A stretch of DNA of 33,619 nucleotides from a virus, in the IMG/VR virus record IMGVR_UViG_3300009436_000061, positions 1-33,619 of that record, one strand, 5' to 3'. Below the pieces are notes generated by a model that was not told the DNA's origin, did no database searches, and worked only from the letters and a program-made list of their open reading frames with translations. Shown piece by piece: positions 22,467 through 30,792 of the stretch (position 1 is the stretch's first letter; the number at the start of each line of letters is the position of its first letter). The translations under genes and the position numbers were made by a program.

Positions 22467-24178
22467 TTGTATTCAAAACTCTTAAGTATAAGAACTTACT
22501 ATCGTCTGGCAACACTTGGACTACGATAGACTTTACTGATACTAAGTCCACACTTGTCCTTGGTCATAATGGCGCAGGCAAGTCTACTATGTTAGACGGT
22601 ATCTCACTTGCTCTATTCGGAAAACCACATCGTAGCATTTCAAAGGGACAGCTAGTCAACTCAATAAACAAGAAGGATTGTATCGTTGAGGTAGAGTTCT
22701 CTATTGGGCAGACCGACTTTAGGGTTGTACGTGGTATTAAGCCTACTAAATTTGAAATCTACAAAGATGGTGGTATGATCAACCAGTCATCACATGCACG
22801 TGATTACCAACGGATCTTAGAACAAAACATCCTAAAACTTAATCACAAATCATTCCATCAAATCGTTGTGCTTGGTTCGTCATCATTCGTACCATTTATG
22901 CAGTTGTCTTCGGCACATCGTCGTGAGGTGATTGAGGATCTCTTGGACATTGGTGTATTCTCTAAGATGAACGGATTGGTTAAAGAGAAGAACTCTGAAC
23001 TCAAGGAGAACATTCGTGAGACTACATACCAAATTGATCTATACCAAGAGAAGATTGACCTACAGAAGAAGTATATTCGAGAGGTTGAGAACCTAAGCGG
23101 TGAACAAATTAGTGATAGTGAAGAGCAAGTTGATATGTCTCGTGAAACTATTCGTCAATTGCAAGAAGAGAATGAATCTATTGGTCTTGAGATAGAATCC
23201 CTATCTGATGGTCTATCCGATGGTCTATCCACTACTAACAACAATAAGACATCACTGTTACATTTTCAAGCGACTATTAGTCAACAGATTAGTACGGTGG
23301 TCGCTGAAGCGCAGTTCTTTGATACTAATGATAACTGCCCTACATGTGAACAGGGCATCACCGAAGATCTTAAGGGGCAGAAGCTTAAAAAGGCTAAGAG
23401 CCGTGCGGTTGAACTTAAAAAGGGATTGACCAAGGCTAATAGTGAAGCACGTACCATTGAGGATAGGCTGAATGTATTAAATGAAAAGGTACAGATAATT
23501 GCTTCGAAAACAAATGACACTAATGCTAACAATAGGGAGATAGCTAGACTACAGTCCCACATCAAAGATCTTCAAGATAAAATGGAAGCTATTCGTGGTA
23601 AAGATGGTGATATCTCTAAGGAGCGCAACAACCTTGTAGATCTACAAGAAGAGCGTGAAACCGCATTCGAAACTCGTCTTACAGATAATGAGACATTGGC
23701 ATACAACATTGCTATGAGTGAGATGCTTAAAGACACAGGCATCAAGACTAAGATCATTAAACAGTATTTGCCTATCATCAATAACTTGGTGAATAAGTAC
23801 CTACAAATTCTAGACTTCTTTGTGCACTTTAATCTGGATGAGAACTTCAGTGAGACTATCAGATCACGTCATCGTGACACATTCTCATACGATTCATTCT
23901 CCGAAGGTGAGAAGCAACGCATCGATCTAGCACTACTATTCACTTGGCGCATGATTGCTAAGATGAAGAATTCAATATCCACTAACCTATTAATCCTTGA
24001 CGAAACATTTGACTCGTCATTGGATCATGATGGGGTTGACAATCTAATGAAGATCATATATAGTTTGGGAGATGAAACAAACGTATTTGTAATCTCACAT
24101 AAAGGAGAGATCTTAGACGGAAAGTTCGATAAGAAGCTAACCTTCTTTAAGGACAAAAACTTCAGTAAGATGAAGTAA
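22463..24178 (+). CDS. gp46: Recombination ATPase gp46 (Rad50/SbcC-like)
   Basis: 571 residues (T4 gp46 is 560). It has Walker A GHNGAGKST (34-42), long coiled coils around a zinc hook CPTC (292-295), the ABC signature FSEGEKQRIDLA (479-490) and Walker B LLILDE (509-514) followed by TFDSSLD. It pairs with gp47 as the Mre11-Rad50-type end-processing complex. A 12-base tandem duplication inside the first coiled coil gives SDGLSDGL near residue 248. The gene is followed by the gp45 promoter. Confidence 0.96.
   Translation: MIVFKTLKYKNLLSSGNTWTTIDFTDTKSTLVLGHNGAGKSTMLDGISLALFGKPHRSISKGQLVNSINKKDCIVEVEFSIGQTDFRVVRGIKPTKFEIYKDGGMINQSSHARDYQRILEQNILKLNHKSFHQIVVLGSSSFVPFMQLSSAHRREVIEDLLDIGVFSKMNGLVKEKNSELKENIRETTYQIDLYQEKIDLQKKYIREVENLSGEQISDSEEQVDMSRETIRQLQEENESIGLEIESLSDGLSDGLSTTNNNKTSLLHFQATISQQISTVVAEAQFFDTNDNCPTCEQGITEDLKGQKLKKAKSRAVELKKGLTKANSEARTIEDRLNVLNEKVQIIASKTNDTNANNREIARLQSHIKDLQDKMEAIRGKDGDISKERNNLVDLQEERETAFETRLTDNETLAYNIAMSEMLKDTGIKTKIIKQYLPIINNLVNKYLQILDFFVHFNLDENFSETIRSRHRDTFSYDSFSEGEKQRIDLALLFTWRMIAKMKNSISTNLLILDETFDSSLDHDGVDNLMKIIYSLGDETNVFVISHKGEILDGKFDKKLTFFKDKNFSKMK
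23207..23230 (+). repeat. 12-base tandem duplication inside gp46
   Basis: GATGGTCTATCC occurs twice in direct succession and adds four residues in frame, giving two SDGL steps in the coiled-coil arm. The exact copy suggests a recent slip. Confidence 0.9.
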
Positions 24179-24182
24179 CTAC

Positions 24183-24211
24183 TTGACATATAGTTCTAAC
24201 TGAGCTATACT
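24183..24211 (+). promoter_or_regulatory. Sigma70-type promoter of gp45
   Basis: TTGACA (24183-24188), a 17-base spacer and TATACT (24206-24211), ending 29 bases before the clamp gene. It gives separate early expression of the sliding clamp. Confidence 0.82.
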
Positions 24212-24240
24212 AATTTACATTATAACTATGGAGCCATATG

Positions 24241-24918
24241 ATGGAACTATCTGAAAACACGCTATCAATCCTTAAGAACTATGCTGGTATCAATTCCAAC
24301 ATGGTCATTGAGAAGGGTAACACTGTCCGAACAATTTCGGAAGCCACTAATATCTTGTCATCAGCACAAATTGTTGAAGACTTCCCGACTACATTCGGTG
24401 TATATGACTTGAACTCATTCCTTGGGGTGTTGTCCTTAGTTGATACTCCTAATCTAGATTTCTCTGACGACTATCTTACCGTTAGCGATTCTTCTGGTAG
24501 AAGTAAGATCAAGTATTTCTATTCAGATCCTGAGATGTTGACTAAACCACGTAAGAATGTGGTAATGCCAACAAGTGACGTAAACTTCACACTAGATGCT
24601 GACACTCTAGGTCGTGTTAAACGAGCCGCATCCGCACTAGGACATACAGAGTTATCCATTACAGGTAGTGATGGTGTGCTTACATTGTCTGTTGTTGACA
24701 GTAAGAATGCCACTTCTAATGTATACTCTATCGACGTAGTTGGTGACTTTGACACTACTGCGACATTTAACTTCATTGTAACAATTGCTAATCTTAAACT
24801 GATCCCAGGTAATTATGAAGTTTCTATCTCATCAAAGAACATCTCACTATTCAGTTGTGCCGAACTTGGCATCTCTTACTGGATTGCATTCGAAAAATCA
24901 TCAACATACGGAGCTTAA
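24241..24918 (+). CDS. gp45: Sliding clamp gp45
   Basis: 225 residues from the second of two adjacent ATGs (T4 gp45 is 228). MELSENTLSILKNYAGINSNM lines up with the T4 start MKLSKDTTALLKNFATINSG, and GGAG lies seven bases upstream, so 24241 fits better than 24238. FGVYDLNSFLGVLSLV and the late TFNFIVTIANLKLIPGNYEV block are the conserved clamp segments. The trimeric ring tethers the gp43 polymerase and activates late transcription through gp55. It has its own promoter. Confidence 0.93.
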   Translation: MELSENTLSILKNYAGINSNMVIEKGNTVRTISEATNILSSAQIVEDFPTTFGVYDLNSFLGVLSLVDTPNLDFSDDYLTVSDSSGRSKIKYFYSDPEMLTKPRKNVVMPTSDVNFTLDADTLGRVKRAASALGHTELSITGSDGVLTLSVVDSKNATSNVYSIDVVGDFDTTATFNFIVTIANLKLIPGNYEVSISSKNISLFSCAELGISYWIAFEKSSTYGA

Positions 24919-24921
24919 ATT

Positions 24922-25170
24922 ATGAGCAAGAATACACCTACCCCAACCCCTATGACAGAGGTAACACGAAAATCTGTTACAGACGAGCATGCTCAGGCAT
25001 ATAGCCTGATGGCTCAAATCGGACGCAGTACAGTCGCAGTTATTGACGCTATTGTACAACGTGGTGGATTTCGTGGAGAAGAGCTTTCTACAATTGGCAC
25101 ATTGCGTGACCAATCCATTCAAGCTATCTCTTTGTCTGAAGCATATGAAGCGAAGGGAAGCAAGTCGTAA
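24922..25170 (+). CDS. Small hypothetical protein between clamp and clamp loader
   Basis: 82 residues. A Thr/Pro-rich start (MSKNTPTPTPMTEVTRKSV) is followed by what look like two helices (AQAYSLMAQIGRSTVAVIDAIVQRGG, then GEELSTIGTLRDQSIQAISLSEAYEAK). GGAG lies eight bases before the ATG. No motif recognised. Its place between gp45 and gp44 suggests a replication-linked role, but nothing in the sequence shows one. Confidence 0.72.
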   Translation: MSKNTPTPTPMTEVTRKSVTDEHAQAYSLMAQIGRSTVAVIDAIVQRGGFRGEELSTIGTLRDQSIQAISLSEAYEAKGSKS

Positions 25171-25178
25171 ACTAGAGG

Positions 25179-25207
25179 TTTACAGCCACTCCAATATACT
25201 ATATAAT
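25179..25207 (+). promoter_or_regulatory. Sigma70-type promoter of gp44
   Basis: TTTACA (25179-25184), a 17-base spacer and a perfect TATAAT (25202-25207), ending 27 bases before gp44. It should drive gp44, the glutaredoxin, gp62 and regA. Confidence 0.8.
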
Positions 25208-25234
25208 GAATTAACTTGATCATGGAGAACGTGA

Positions 25235-26173
25235 ATGTCTAAAGACTTTTTATGGGTAGAGAAGTATCGCCCAAAGACTATTAAAGATACTATCTTGCCT
25301 AAAGATTTGAAAGATACTTTCCAAGGTATCGTTGACTCTGGTGAAGTGCCTAATATGCTATTCACTGGTACAGCGGGACTTGGAAAGACAACCGTAGCCA
25401 AAGCACTATGTAATGAACTAGACTTGGATTACATTTTAGTTAATGGATCCGAAGAAGGTAACATTGAAACCTTGCGTGGTAAGATTAAGCAGTTTGCTTC
25501 GTCCGTATCATTGCAAGGTGGCTACAAGGTGGTTATCCTTGATGAGGCTGACTATCTAAATCCACAGTCTACGCAACCAGCATTGCGTGGCTTTATTGAA
25601 GAGTTCTCGAACAATTGTCGGTTTATCCTGACATGTAACTTCAAGAACCGTATTATCGAACCACTCCACTCACGGTGTGGCGTCTATGAATTCAACACGT
25701 CTAAGAAGCAGATGGCTACTCTAGCTGAAGGTTTCTTAGGTCGTCTTGGCACAATTCTTAATTCAGAAGGTGTAACCTATGAAACAAAAGATGCGGCAGA
25801 GATCATCCTTAAACACGCCCCCGACTGGCGAAGGATTCTTAACGAAGCACAACGTTCTGGAACGAGTGGGCACTTGGTTATTAGTAATCGGATGGTGGGC
25901 ACTAGTAGTCAGTATAATGATCTCTTAGGACATCTTAAAGATAAGAACTTTAAGAAGATGCGTACATGGGTTGTCAACAACATTGATGTTGATGCTTCTG
26001 CTATCTTTCGTGGTATCTACGATGCTATGGGTGAAAAGGTTTCCCCACAGTCAATTCCTCAACTAGTTCTAATCCTAGCCGATTATCAATATAAGAATGC
26101 CTTTGTCGCAGATCATGAGCTAAACGTTGTGGCTTGTATGACTGAGATCATGGCTAACGTGGAGTTTGTCTAA
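25235..26173 (+). CDS. gp44: Clamp loader large subunit gp44
   Basis: 312 residues (T4 gp44 is 319). This is an AAA+ ATPase: the N-terminal WVEKYRPKTIKD box, Walker A GTAGLGKTT (45-53), Walker B VILDEAD (100-106) and the arginine-finger SRC motif (146-148). Four gp44 and one gp62 open the gp45 ring and load it on primed DNA. GGAG lies seven bases upstream. It ends in a TAATG overlap with the glutaredoxin-like gene, which separates it from its partner gp62. Confidence 0.95.
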   Translation: MSKDFLWVEKYRPKTIKDTILPKDLKDTFQGIVDSGEVPNMLFTGTAGLGKTTVAKALCNELDLDYILVNGSEEGNIETLRGKIKQFASSVSLQGGYKVVILDEADYLNPQSTQPALRGFIEEFSNNCRFILTCNFKNRIIEPLHSRCGVYEFNTSKKQMATLAEGFLGRLGTILNSEGVTYETKDAAEIILKHAPDWRRILNEAQRSGTSGHLVISNRMVGTSSQYNDLLGHLKDKNFKKMRTWVVNNIDVDASAIFRGIYDAMGEKVSPQSIPQLVLILADYQYKNAFVADHELNVVACMTEIMANVEFV

Positions 26174-26421
26174 TGTTAGTATTATACACCAAGGATAAGT
26201 GCGTTTATTGCCATTTTCTCAAAGAGAAGCTTGATGATTGGGACATGGAATATGAAACGGTTCATAATGAGCCATTACCAAAAGGCCATTCCACCTATCC
26301 ACAATTGTATTACAAGGGCAGAGACGTACAGCTAGGATCTTCTACGGATCTTGATAGAAGCAATCTTGAAAGTCGTATTGAGCGTATTGAGTGGCCTAAC
26401 ATTGATGGTGGTATCGAATGA
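26173..26421 (+). CDS. Glutaredoxin-like protein
   Basis: 82 residues with a thioredoxin fold signature. The strand LVLYTKDKC leads into the CVYC redox motif (C10, C13), and TYPQLYYKG carries the cis-proline of glutaredoxins. Such proteins move electrons through dithiols, for example to ribonucleotide reductase. It is inserted between the two clamp loader genes, overlapping gp44 by one base and gp62 by four. Its expression is therefore tied to replication. A phage ribonucleotide reductase would be its natural partner, but none is visible in this window. Confidence 0.85.
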   Translation: MLVLYTKDKCVYCHFLKEKLDDWDMEYETVHNEPLPKGHSTYPQLYYKGRDVQLGSSTDLDRSNLESRIERIEWPNIDGGIE

Positions 26422-26813
26422 GTAAAGGATTAAGTCCATTCGATTGGCTCAACGCAATCAACTCAAGTAAGAAGGACATCATGATAGATGATATGACCGA
26501 GAAGTCATATTCCGCTTTTATGATCAACAGATCATTAAGTTACTTTCCAGACACAGTAGCAGTGGCTAATGAAATGAATGTTAACCACCACCTCGACAGC
26601 AAACTACAGTTTCAATTTCTTATAAATATAGTAAGGAAAAGAAAACGCTTTTCTAAGTGGACTAAGGCGTCTACTGAAAGTGATATTGAAGCTGTCAAGG
26701 AATATTATGGGTATAGTAACAGAATCGCCCTACAAACTTTGGCTCTATTGTCACCTGAGCAATTAACGATAATTAAGAATAAGGTGAATAAGGGTGGAAA
26801 AAGAAGAAACTAA
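26418..26813 (+). CDS. gp62: Clamp loader small subunit gp62
   Basis: 131 residues, clearly shorter than T4 gp62 (187). The conserved block FMINRSLSYFPDTVAVANEMN, then HLDSKLQFQFLINIVRKRKRFSKWTK, and the later YYGYSNRIALQTLALLS identify it. It is the non-ATPase fifth subunit that links gp44 to the clamp. It begins in an ATGA overlap and overlaps regA by 20 bases. Confidence 0.88.
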   Translation: MSKGLSPFDWLNAINSSKKDIMIDDMTEKSYSAFMINRSLSYFPDTVAVANEMNVNHHLDSKLQFQFLINIVRKRKRFSKWTKASTESDIEAVKEYYGYSNRIALQTLALLSPEQLTIIKNKVNKGGKRRN

Positions 26814-27210
26814 GATTGTGGAGTGGACTCCCAAGCATATGCTTGAGATTACTCTAAATGAACCAGATGATTTCCTTAAGATCAGGGAGACGTTAACTCG
26901 TATCGGTGTGGCAAGTAGGAAAGATAACAAGCTGTTTCAGTCCTGTCATATCCTACACAAACAGGGTAGATACTTTATCGTACACTTCAAAGAACTCTTC
27001 TTACTGGATGGTAAGAAATCAAACTTGGAAGAGAACGATCTCGCTAGACGAAATACCATTACAACACTGATGTCCGATTGGGGATTAGTATCAATCGTGT
27101 CTGGTCAGAATGTAGAGCCTCTAGCTCAATTAAGACAGATTAAAATCATTCCCTTCAAAGAGAAGGTGAAGTGGGAACTATGTCCCAAGTACAACATAGG
27201 CAACAAGTAG
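26794..27210 (+). CDS. regA: Translational repressor RegA
   Basis: 138 residues with a GTG start (T4 RegA is 122). From M16 on, MLEITLNEPDDFLKIRETLTRIGVASRKDNKLFQSCHILHKQGRYFIVHFKE follows T4 RegA closely, and the end PKYNIGNK matches its PKYTIGN. The first 15 residues are an extension containing EWTPKH, which I recall in marine relatives; the alternative start is ATG 26839, without a good Shine-Dalgarno. RegA binds the start regions of early mRNAs and shuts off their translation, including clamp loader genes and itself. Confidence 0.93.
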   Translation: MEKEETKIVEWTPKHMLEITLNEPDDFLKIRETLTRIGVASRKDNKLFQSCHILHKQGRYFIVHFKELFLLDGKKSNLEENDLARRNTITTLMSDWGLVSIVSGQNVEPLAQLRQIKIIPFKEKVKWELCPKYNIGNK

Positions 27211-27292
27211 AAGACACTAAATGACTAAATAAGGGCGTAGTGCAGAATTATTCTGGCTATTAACCCATTCTTGCTTTACAGGAGAAACTATT

Positions 27293-27754
27293 ATGATAAG
27301 CAAACACACTACAGCCACAGGGCTATTTCCATCCGCCGCATTCGTGGGCTTTGATCACCTTTTTAAAGAATTGGATCATGTTACTAAACATGCCCATGAT
27401 CATTATCCACCTCACAATATCCTCAAGACATCTGAGAGTGACTATCTAATTGAGTTAGCAGTCGCAGGTTTCAGTAAAGAGGGTATCGACATTGAGTTGC
27501 ATGAACGGACATTAACTGTTACTGGAGAACACAAAAGTAAGGGTCGTGAATACGTTCATCGTGGTATTTCCACGAAGAAGTTCAAACGCACCTTTAGGCT
27601 ATCAGAACACGTGCAAGTGCACGGAGCAGATATTCAAGACGGTATTCTAGCAATTAAATTGAACTTTCTCGTCCCAGAAGATCAGCGTCCTCGAAAAATC
27701 AATATTGGTTCAGAGGATAAACCTAACAATGCAACACATACTAACAGCCCATAG
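27293..27754 (+). CDS. Small heat shock protein, Hsp20 family
   Basis: 153 residues. An alpha-crystallin domain spans about residues 41-128 (PPHNILKTSESDYLIELAVAGFSKEGIDIEL, then RGISTKKFKRTFRLSEHV). The C-terminal tail has an IxI-type motif (INI, about 136-138) used in oligomer assembly. Small heat shock proteins hold unfolded proteins and are common in marine T4-like phages, probably to aid virion assembly. AGGAG lies eight bases upstream. In the 82-base gap before it, ACTAAATA at 27224 differs from the late octamer by two bases, so I do not call it a promoter. Confidence 0.93.
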   Translation: MISKHTTATGLFPSAAFVGFDHLFKELDHVTKHAHDHYPPHNILKTSESDYLIELAVAGFSKEGIDIELHERTLTVTGEHKSKGREYVHRGISTKKFKRTFRLSEHVQVHGADIQDGILAIKLNFLVPEDQRPRKINIGSEDKPNNATHTNSP

Positions 27755-28010
27755 CTTTTCGATTCGGGCAATCGAAACAATCTTTGAAGCGTTCAGATCG
27801 CTTTCTGCACACCGCAAACATGCATCATTAGTTCGTGAAACTATTAAAGAGTTGAACAAACTATCTACAAAAGACCTAAATGATATCGGTCTATGTAGAG
27901 GTGACATTTACAGCATTGCTAATCGCAATGTAGACCATTTGAAGGAACGAATTAACTTTAGCGATGAATTCATCAAAGAAGTAAATCCTAACTTGAAAGG
28001 TTCAGTGTAA
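27729..28010 (+). CDS. DUF1127 (YjiS-like) small protein
   Basis: 93 residues from ATG 27729, overlapping the Hsp20 gene's end by 26 bases. The motif ELNKLSTKDLNDIGLCRGDI (41-60) is the DUF1127 signature (L..L.D..L.DIGL.R.DI). This short arginine-rich helical domain is common in alphaproteobacteria and some gammaproteobacteria. Cellular members have been linked to RNA and metabolic regulation. Here it is longer than usual, with an N-terminal helix (SIRAIETIFEAFRSL) and a tail after the motif. It is followed in TAATG overlap by a second small protein of similar look. Confidence 0.8.
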   Translation: MQHILTAHSFSIRAIETIFEAFRSLSAHRKHASLVRETIKELNKLSTKDLNDIGLCRGDIYSIANRNVDHLKERINFSDEFIKEVNPNLKGSV

Positions 28011-28180
28011 TGGCTACTGCAATCTTGAACTACGTTAACGCACCACTTGGTGGATTGTTTAGCGGATTTAACAGCTTCTTTCTATCCGTAGGTAAGGCTC
28101 GTGCCGCATCCGAATTGGCTAGAATGGGCTACCATGAAGAAGCTAAGTATCTAATGTTGACAGATACCAAAGATCTTTAA
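28010..28180 (+). CDS. 56-residue protein, possibly DUF1127-related
   Basis: I translated this directly: 56 residues from the ATG that overlaps the previous stop (TAATG). It begins MATAILNYVNAPLGGLFSGF and continues FFLSVGKARAASELARMGYHEEAKYLML. The layout (Gly/Phe-rich amphipathic N-terminus, then RAASELARMG) resembles the N-terminal half of DUF1127 proteins, though the DIGL motif is absent. A terminator follows directly, so it closes the operon. It may be a degenerate paralogue of its neighbour or an unrelated small helical protein. Confidence 0.75.
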   Translation: MATAILNYVNAPLGGLFSGFNSFFLSVGKARAASELARMGYHEEAKYLMLTDTKDL

Positions 28181-28184
28181 ATAT

Positions 28185-28212
28185 AAAGGGGGGCATTAAT
28201 TGCCCCCTTTTA
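28185..28212 (+). terminator. Rho-independent terminator before gp43
   Basis: AAAGGGGGGCA pairs with TGCCCCCTTT across a five-base loop, and the T run ends at 28212. It closes the unit that began with gp44 and insulates the polymerase promoter 12 bases downstream. Confidence 0.9.
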
Positions 28213-28223
28213 CCATTTGGGGT

Positions 28224-28252
28224 TTGACATTATCCCATATTTGTATTATAAT
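28224..28252 (+). promoter_or_regulatory. Consensus sigma70 promoter of gp43
   Basis: TTGACA (28224-28229), a 17-base spacer and TATAAT (28247-28252) match consensus perfectly. It ends 26 bases before the polymerase ATG. Confidence 0.92.
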
Positions 28253-28278
28253 GAGCTAACAAACTTGAAGGAGTAAAT

Positions 28279-30792
28279 ATGTCGTTCTATACGTCTATCA
28301 ACAAATACGGCAACACGCTCTTATATCGTGGCTATAACGATAATGGATCTGCGATTACCAAGCGGATCAAGTTCCAACCAACCCTATACATTACATCTCA
28401 AGATCGTGATAACCCACCTTGTCGTGGATTAGATGGTTGGCCTCTAGCTCCTATGAACTTTGGATCTATGAAAGAGGCTATGGACTTTCGTGACAAGTAC
28501 AAGGATCTTGAGTCTTTCAAGATCTATGGTAACACCAACTTCATTGCACAGTTCGTTACTGAACGTTTCCCTAATGATATCAAGTTCAAGAAAGAGCATG
28601 TAAACGTAGTAAACTTTGACATTGAGGTTGCTTCTGATGAGGGCTTCCCTAAACCAGAAGATGCGCTATTCCCTGTTATCTCAATTGCTTTGAAATCAAG
28701 TAAGTCTCAAGTCTACCATGTGTGGGGTCTTGGTGACTATGACTATGAGAAGACAGAATTGAACATGGGCAGTGACCTCATACAATACACCAAGTGTGCT
28801 AGTGAAGAGGAACTACTTACTAAGTTCTTAACCTATTGGGAGAAGAACCCACCTGACATTATTACAGGTTGGAACATCAAGTTCTTTGACGTGCCTTACT
28901 TGATTAATCGTTTGGCTCGTATTGGATCTCCTGCGGCAGTTAAGCGGATGTCTCCTTGGAATATGGTTAATGACCGTAACAAGACCATCATGGGGCGTGA
29001 GCACCAATACTATGATTTGGTTGGTATCCAACAAGCCGACTACATGGAGTTGTTCAAGAAGTTTGGTTACTCATACGGTACACAAGAGTCCTATGCCCTA
29101 GACCATATTGCACACACAGTTTTGGGTGAGCGCAAGTTGTCCTATGAAGAGCATGGATCGTTGCACGAGTTGTACAAGAATGACTATCAGAAGTTCATCG
29201 ACTATAACATTCGTGATGTTCAAGTTGTGGAGCGTATTGATGAGAAGATGGGCTTGATTGCTCTAGTTCTGACTATGACATATCGTGGTGGTGTGAACGT
29301 ATCTGACACATTCGGCACTACAGCCATTTGGGATAGCATCATTTATCGTAAGTTGGCTCAAGACAACATCATTGTTCCGCCTGTTCAAGATCACCCTAAG
29401 ATGTCATATCCGGGTGGGTATGTTAAAGATCCTATGGTTGGTTCTCATGATTGGGTTGTATCATTTGACCTTGCGTCACTCTATCCTAACCTGATTGTGC
29501 AGTACAATATGTCTCCAGAGACACTTATGCCTGGTATGGTAGAAGGTGGTGTGGAACGTTACTTGAATGGATCCCCAACTAATAGCGAGTATTCGGTTGC
29601 GGCTAACGGTTCACAATATCGTAAAGACAAGCAAGGCATCCTACCAAAGATCATTGTAGATTACTATGCGGAACGTAAAGCTGTTAAGGGTAAGATGATC
29701 GAAGCCAAGAAACGTTTCGAGAAGACAGGCTCTATCGAAGATGAGAAGTTGATCAATAACCTTGAGAACCAACAGATGGCTATTAAGATCCTATTGAACT
29801 CTTTGTATGGTGCGTTAGGCAACCGTTACTTCCGTTACTACGATTTGCGCATGGCAGAAGGCATTACGTTGTCTGGTCAGTTGTCCATTCTATGGGCAGA
29901 GAAAGCCGTAAACAAAGAGATGAATTCTATTCTCAAAACAAAAGATAAAGACTATGTGATTGCGATTGATACTGACTCTTTGTATGTCTCGTTTGCTGAT
30001 CTCGTCAATAGGCTAGATCTCAAAGATCCTGTCAAAGGATTGGATAAGATCTGTGAAGAGCATTTTGTTAAGAAGCTAGAGATTTCATACGCCGAGTTGT
30101 TTACTCACATGAATGCCCTTACAAACCGTATGGACATGGAGCGTGAAGCGATTGCAGACCGTGGTATTTGGACTGCCAAGAAGCGGTACATCTTGAATGT
30201 TCATAACAACGAAGGTGTGCAGTACACAGAACCTAAGCTTAAGATCATGGGTATTGAAGCTATCAAATCTTCTACGCCTATGGTAGTTCGAACCAAACTT
30301 AAAGAGATCTTTCATGTAATCATCAACGGTACTGAGCAAACAACTCAACAGTACATTTCGGAATTCCGTAAAGAGTTTAACACTCTAGGACCCGAAGCGG
30401 TATCATTCCCTCGTGGGGTGAGCGATGTTGATAAGTGGGTAGCAGTTCCAAGCACTCAGAACAAGAATAAGCCTTATGCAAAAGGTTGTCCTATTCATGT
30501 TCGTGGTGCGTTGGTTTACAATAACGAGATCAAACGTCTTTCGCTGAACAAGCGTTATGGGTTAATCCAGAATGGCGAGAAGATCAAGTTTGCATACATG
30601 CGTCTACCCAACCCACTCAAAGAGAACGTTTTGGCGTTTCCACAATATCTACCTCAAGAGATGGCACTACATAAGTACATCGATTATGAAAAGCAGTTTG
30701 AGAAGACGTTCCTAGATCCCCTAGAGCCTATCCTATCTGCGATTGGTTGGAGACACGAAGACACAATGACATTAGAGGACTTTTTTGTATGA
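28279..30792 (+). CDS. gp43: DNA polymerase gp43 (family B)
   Basis: 837 residues (T4 gp43 is 898). The proofreading exonuclease has NFDIEVAS (D114, E116), TGWNIKFFDVPYL (D204) and YNIRDVQ (D313). The polymerase motifs are A, DLASLYPNLI (397-406); B, KILLNSLYG (503-511); and C, DTDS (564-567), followed by the AKKRY box (633-637). The C-terminus LEDFFV resembles a clamp-binding tail. AGGAG lies five bases before the ATG. It is preceded by a terminator and a consensus promoter, so it starts its own early unit, and its stop overlaps the next ATG as ATGA. Confidence 0.97.
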   Translation: MSFYTSINKYGNTLLYRGYNDNGSAITKRIKFQPTLYITSQDRDNPPCRGLDGWPLAPMNFGSMKEAMDFRDKYKDLESFKIYGNTNFIAQFVTERFPNDIKFKKEHVNVVNFDIEVASDEGFPKPEDALFPVISIALKSSKSQVYHVWGLGDYDYEKTELNMGSDLIQYTKCASEEELLTKFLTYWEKNPPDIITGWNIKFFDVPYLINRLARIGSPAAVKRMSPWNMVNDRNKTIMGREHQYYDLVGIQQADYMELFKKFGYSYGTQESYALDHIAHTVLGERKLSYEEHGSLHELYKNDYQKFIDYNIRDVQVVERIDEKMGLIALVLTMTYRGGVNVSDTFGTTAIWDSIIYRKLAQDNIIVPPVQDHPKMSYPGGYVKDPMVGSHDWVVSFDLASLYPNLIVQYNMSPETLMPGMVEGGVERYLNGSPTNSEYSVAANGSQYRKDKQGILPKIIVDYYAERKAVKGKMIEAKKRFEKTGSIEDEKLINNLENQQMAIKILLNSLYGALGNRYFRYYDLRMAEGITLSGQLSILWAEKAVNKEMNSILKTKDKDYVIAIDTDSLYVSFADLVNRLDLKDPVKGLDKICEEHFVKKLEISYAELFTHMNALTNRMDMEREAIADRGIWTAKKRYILNVHNNEGVQYTEPKLKIMGIEAIKSSTPMVVRTKLKEIFHVIINGTEQTTQQYISEFRKEFNTLGPEAVSFPRGVSDVDKWVAVPSTQNKNKPYAKGCPIHVRGALVYNNEIKRLSLNKRYGLIQNGEKIKFAYMRLPNPLKENVLAFPQYLPQEMALHKYIDYEKQFEKTFLDPLEPILSAIGWRHEDTMTLEDFFV

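Noticed and set aside
26621-26628. Perfect TATAAATA inside gp62
   Set aside because: It lies within coding sequence 166 bases before regA, not next to a late gene. A few such octamers are expected by chance in AT-rich DNA. It could still be a late promoter for regA and Hsp20, but I do not call it.
27243-27255. Thirteen-base dyad CAGAATTATTCTG upstream of Hsp20
   Set aside because: A one-base centre cannot form a good hairpin and there is no T run; perhaps a protein site, but it occurs only once.
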